Source of the DNA: Prorocentrum cordatum
Taxonomy: Eukaryota; Sar; Dinophyceae; Prorocentrales; Prorocentraceae
DNA length: 64,000 nt
Assembly: GCA_963575745.1 (NCBI GenBank)
Contig: CAUYUJ010001337.1
Span: forward strand, 1-64,000
Reading direction: 5' to 3'
Both the position numbers and the translations under genes were made by a program. Every line of letters starts with the position of its first letter. The stretch's first letter is position 1. The notes under the pieces are model-generated. The model was not told where the DNA came from, ran no database searches, and saw only the letters and a program-made list of their open reading frames with translations. Of this stretch, positions 62,186 to 64,000 are shown one piece after another.

Positions 62186-62589
62186 AGGCCGCGAGGGAGC
62201 GGGCGCGGCCACCGATCTCGGGGGGTGGTGTTGCCGAGCTGCGCCCCGCTGTGGAGAGGGAGGGGTCCGCCACGCCGCCCCCCCAAAAGCAGAGCCCTGG
62301 GGTCCGGCGGACACGGAGGGCTCGAGCCTGCAATGCATACAGCTACGTACACTCATTCCCCAAACAGTGCTTGCCCTTAGGGTTTCTCACTTCGCTTGCC
62401 TGAGGAATTGGGTGAGTGTGGCGGGGTTTCGCCTGGTGTGGGGGTGCGGGCGGGAGGAAGAAAGGAGGAAGAAATGGAGCATGCGAACAAGGTGAAGGAG
62501 GAGCTAAGGGCTACGAGCAGGGCAGTATGGAAGGAGGTGGAGGAGATGGATGAGAACAACACGAGGTGGTAGGTGCAGGAGTAACCAGA

Positions 62590-62790
62590 AGGATGGAGTC
62601 GGAGGGGGAGGAGGAGGGGGAGGAGGAGGAGGAGGAGGAGGAGGAGGAGGAGGAGGGAGGAGGAGGAGGAGGAGGAGGGGGGGGGGTCGGAGGAGGAGGA
62701 GGAGGAGGACGAGGATGACGAGGAGCTATGATGAGTAATGTGATCAAGACGCGGAGGAGGAGGGAGGAGGAGGAGGAGGAGGAGCAACAA
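62590..62790. repeat. GGA polypurine array
   Basis: (GGA)n with GAC/GAT interruptions. Confidence 0.95.
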
Positions 62791-62879
62791 GAGAGGCATA
62801 AGGGAGAGAGGGAGGAAATGATCATGCATAATGAAGTGAGGATGGAAGAGGGAGGGGGGTCGAGGAGAGAAGAGGGAGG

Positions 62880-63354
62880 AATGAGACGGGGCCAGACCAG
62901 AGCTAATACATTGATACCGCATGTCGTGTCAAGTCAGGGGTCATCTAGGACTCCTCGGGCAATACGTCGCCGTTTTGATGGCAGGTGTGAGATATATAGG
63001 GCCATAGTGAAACCATATACTGGGGCATCTCAGCTCCCTGCAGTCAGAAGAAGGTTTTTGCTTTCGGTATGTTCGGGACCCTACTCCATCTATGCCAAGC
63101 GAGTAGATTGCGGGACTATCCAGCTGCTTGCGGCAAACCCCGCCACCGTGTTTGTGCAGCAGCGTTGCAGGAAGGAGACTGATTGTAGGGACAGCGCAAA
63201 TCCGATTCGTGGTATGAGAAGGACGGGTCGTGAACTCGACCTCGTCTTCGTCCGCGCGGTAGAAGGGGATCGAGTTCGCACCCCGCGGCAGTTCAGCGAG
63301 TGGTCTGAATTGGGGAGGGTCGTGATCCCGACATCGTCTTCGGCCTTGCGGTAG
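62880..63354 (+). other. Unique segment between two GGA arrays, open but unassigned
   Basis: The frame is open for about 155 codons and includes RRRFLLSVCSGPYSIYAKRV and GRELDLVFVRAVEGDR. A roughly 100-bp degenerate duplication (GGTCGTGAACTCGACCTCGT near 63225; GGTCGTGATCCCGACATCGT near 63318) ends it at the next array, which argues for non-coding DNA. Confidence 0.4.
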
Positions 63355-63359
63355 GGATG

Positions 63360-63530
63360 GGGAGGAGGAGGAGGAGGAGGAGGAGGAGGAGGAGGAGGAG
63401 GAGGAAGAGGAGGAGGAGGAGGAGGAGAGGGAGGTGGAGGAGGAGGAGGAGGAGGAGGCGGAGGAGGAGGAGGAGGAAGACGAGGAGGAGGAGGAGGAGG
63501 AAGAGGATAAGGAGAAGCTGAGGACGAGGA
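63360..63530. repeat. GGA polypurine array
   Basis: (GGA)n for about 170 bp. Confidence 0.95.
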
Positions 63531-63539
63531 AGGGACAGC

Positions 63540-64000
63540 TTCATGGGATCGTATTGAGGGCTCCTGGGGGCCTCCTGGGAGCGTCATAGAGTGCATCTTG
63601 GGGGCCTTTGGGGGGCCTCCTGGGGCATCTTGGGGGCCTCTTGGGCCCTCTTAGGGGGGCGATTGGCTTGTCTGCCACCTTAGGAGGTCGTCTTGAGGGC
63701 CTCTCTGGGCAGCCGTGGTGGCCTCTTGAGGCTCTTTAGGGCCGTATTGGGGGCCTCTTGGCAGCCTCTTGGGCGATCTTGGTGTCCTCTTGGGCCGACT
63801 TGGGCCTTCTTGTGGGTTTCATAGTTTGTGTTGGAGCTATATTGGTCGCCTCTTGGGCCGTATTGGGCGGTCGGAAGCGCACACACACACATGCGAGAAG
63901 TTCAACATCCTCTAACCTACTAATGGGCCCCTTAGTTGCTTGCTTCCTCGGGCTCTCCTGGGGGGTCTCTTGGAGCCCTGTTGAGACGTATTGGGGGCCT
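63540..64000 (-). repeat. CCAAGAGGCC-type array, block 4, opposite orientation
   Basis: GGGGGCCTCTTGGGC, GGCCGTATTGGGGGCCTCTT and similar, the reverse complement of blocks 1-3. It runs to the window edge. Confidence 0.85.

Overview
The window looks like nuclear DNA of a dinoflagellate. The strongest sign is a complete 22-nt dinoflagellate spliced leader at 5752-5773, fused directly to an mRNA-like sequence. Other signs are very GC-rich, gene-poor sequence full of simple repeats, short coding exons whose introns start with GA, GC or GT, and a non-LTR retrotransposon with endonuclease, reverse transcriptase and RNase H parts. The species cannot be fixed from the sequence alone. No bacterial operons, rRNA, tRNA or CRISPR array were found.

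Layout. 0.2-1.5 kb: worn retroelement-like coding fragment. 1.5-5.6 kb: minisatellites, a GAG array and an inverted pair of a 150-bp repeat. 5.74-7.13 kb: an SL-tagged, intronless, poly(A)-ended retrogene flanked by a 14-bp near-identical direct repeat. 7.2-12.4 kb: dispersed repeats and foldback elements. 12.67-17.19 kb: a decayed LINE. 18.2-19.3 kb: an unassigned open frame. 19.7-29.8 kb: microsatellites, satellites and several terminal-inverted-repeat (TIR) elements, two with candidate target-site duplications. 30.3-33.8 kb: a PIAS/Siz-type SUMO E3 ligase gene, the best-supported gene here, with at least six exons. 34.5-45.3 kb: satellite-bearing composite elements, a mosaic of short TIR elements and higher-order repeats. 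46.5-50.3 and 53.9-55.2 kb: long degenerate arrays built on CCAAGAGGCC-like units. 50.8-52.6 kb: a 160-bp and a 60-bp satellite. 52.6-53.45 kb: a broken PIF1-like helicase C-terminal region. 55.3-64 kb: one probable exon (56.24 kb), more TIR/foldback elements, a third satellite-bearing element and polypurine arrays.

How it fits together. Only the SUMO ligase gene looks intact over several exons. The helicase and LINE segments are decayed, and the retrogene has no demonstrated expression. At least ten families of short non-coding repeat (lettered A-P below) recur across the window, several inside the introns of the SUMO ligase gene. The LINE, or a relative of it, is the plausible source of the machinery that made the SL-tagged retrogene; the short TIR families need a DNA transposase that is not visible here.
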